Positions 6,926-7,591 of a stretch of DNA of 7,591 nt are shown here, one piece after another. Positions within the stretch are counted from its first letter, which is position 1; each line of letters begins with the position of its first letter. The notes beneath the pieces are model-generated. The model made no database searches, was not told the origin of the DNA, and was given only the letters and a program-made list of their open reading frames with translations. The stretch comes from an uncultured Prevotellaceae bacterium (GTDB taxonomy: Bacteria > Bacteroidota > Bacteroidia > Bacteroidales > Muribaculaceae): assembly GCA_945645715.1 (NCBI GenBank), contig CALZFJ010000091.1:1-7591 (forward strand), given 5' to 3'. Both the position numbers and the translations under genes were made by a program.

Positions 6926-7357
6926 TCACCTTATGCGGTCGTAGCTACTCAATATCTTTATATCCTTCGATATGCCTCGGTCGGCAAAATAAAACATGAA
7001 TATCGAGATTATCGGCATAAGATTTGTCATCTTCACACTCAGCACATCACATTCAAGATTGTAGAGCACAATCATCAGCGACACCGTCAGGGCTGCCGTG
7101 ATTCCGCCTCCCACCCGGCACAGCATCTTCTGCTGCTTTAGAGCCTTATATCTGAATATTGTCACCAGCGCAAGCAGCGTTGTCAAGAGCGATATTCCGA
7201 AGAATCCCCACATATATCCGTTCTCTCCTGAGCCGAGCATGCTCACTTCACTCGTAGTATCTGCCACTGTCACTGCCGCTATCGGTGAGAAGCTGTAGAT
7301 TCCCATCAATATCGCTGCTATCAGCAGAAAAACACTTTGCCATCTTTGTATCACCAT
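6926..7357 (-). CDS. DUF4293 family four-helix membrane protein
   Basis: A 143-residue integral membrane protein with four predicted helices at about 7-27, 50-69, 79-101 and 112-125. The start MVIQRWQSVFLLIAAILMG, the middle block TIFRYKALKQQKMLCRVG (66-83) and the end ADRGISKDIKILSSYDRIR are hallmarks I associate with the Bacteroidetes family DUF4293. The function of this family is unknown. The length fits the family, so it appears intact. The ATG at 7355-7357 puts the conserved IQR right after the start. It is read from its own promoter (7405-7412) and lies 88 bases upstream of nhaD on the same strand; co-transcription with nhaD is possible but not shown. Confidence 0.85.
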   Translation of the reverse strand: MVIQRWQSVFLLIAAILMGIYSFSPIAAVTVADTTSEVSMLGSGENGYMWGFFGISLLTTLLALVTIFRYKALKQQKMLCRVGGGITAALTVSLMIVLYNLECDVLSVKMTNLMPIISIFMFYFADRGISKDIKILSSYDRIR

Positions 7358-7404
7358 CTTCGTTCTTAGTTTTTTCTTTTTTAGTTATGTTTTCAATGAT
7401 TCCA

Positions 7405-7412
7405 CAAAGTTA
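7405..7412 (-). promoter_or_regulatory. Promoter -7 element of the DUF4293 gene
   Basis: TAACTTTG on the minus strand (7412-7405) matches TAnnTTTG. The -33 region is AT-rich with TTTT near 7437-7434 but no clean TTTG. The predicted start near 7399 leaves about 40 bases before the ATG at 7357. Confidence 0.55.
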
Positions 7413-7462
7413 CAAAATTTTGTTGTAATTATAAAATCGCCTCAAATATATTTTTCACCCAT

Positions 7463-7493
7463 TTTGCCAATCAAAAAATCTTTGCTATCTTCG
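7463..7493 (+). promoter_or_regulatory. Divergent promoter of the right-edge gene
   Basis: TTTG at 7463-7466 and TATCTTCG at 7486-7493 form a Bacteroidetes promoter with a 19-base spacer; the -7 element differs from TAnnTTTG by one base. Transcription would start near 7498, only a few bases before the first ATG. It is back to back with the DUF4293 promoter. Confidence 0.65.
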
Positions 7494-7503
7494 TGAAAAA
7501 TTT

Positions 7504-7591
7504 ATGGATACGATGATTTCACAACAATCCTTTTCCACACAAGATAAAATCTACGCTCTCATAGGGCAGCATCGGCTTAACGATGCTTTTG
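7504..7591 (+). CDS. Start of an unidentified gene, cut by the window edge
   Basis: The frame from ATG 7504 stays open to the last base. It reads MDTMISQQSFSTQDKIYALI followed by GQHRLNDAF (29 visible residues). The start is supported by the promoter ending at 7493. ATG at 7513 in the same frame would give a leader of about 15 bases and is equally possible; the ATG at 7504 would be nearly leaderless. The visible part has no signal peptide. The IYALIGQHRLNDAF stretch has the look of the first helix of a helical-repeat (TPR-like) protein, but this is too little to name a family. Confidence 0.6.
   Translation, partial: MDTMISQQSFSTQDKIYALIGQHRLNDAF

Overview
The window looks like a piece of a Bacteroidales chromosome. 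The family Muribaculaceae is plausible, but that is a guess from gene content and base composition. The phylum call rests on promoters of the Bacteroidetes type (a TTG-like -33 element, 19-20 bases, then TAnnTTTG or TAnnTTCG) in front of several genes, weak or absent Shine-Dalgarno sequences, and Bacteroidetes-typical families (a DUF4293 membrane protein, and a RIC/hemerythrin protein carrying a LuxR-type DNA-binding domain).

Left half, plus strand. A Sel1-like repeat protein with a very acidic tail (4-936, 5' end possibly cut by the window edge) is followed by a 184-base gap. That gap carries two copies of a 21-bp promoter-bearing repeat 75 bp apart, with a concentric dyad between them. A full-length UvrA (1121-3907) comes next. 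Thirty-five bases after uvrA lies a short reading frame that matches pieces of the cytochrome c assembly protein CcsA. It has lost the N-terminal part and the tryptophan-rich WWD heme loop, and it carries a one-base frameshift in a run of six T. I read it as a decaying gene (3943-4315). A strong 11-bp hairpin at 4350-4375 separates this half from the convergent right half.

Right half, minus strand. In order of transcription these are a DUF4293 four-helix membrane protein (7357-6926), an NhaD-type Na+/H+ antiporter (6837-5497), and a 318-residue regulator (5391-4435). The regulator joins a degenerate ScdA_N domain, a hemerythrin-like di-iron domain with a full ligand set, and a LuxR/GerE helix-turn-helix. 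It has its own promoter, which also fixes its start codon. A divergent promoter pair between 7358 and 7512 serves the DUF4293 gene and a plus-strand gene that runs off the right edge.

Most of the window is ordinary chromosomal core: DNA repair, ion homeostasis and a stress-type regulator. No mobile element, CRISPR array, tRNA or rRNA was seen. The points most worth a second look are the ccsA remnant, the RIC-LuxR fusion regulator with its lost cysteine pair, and the doubled promoter with a dyad ahead of uvrA.
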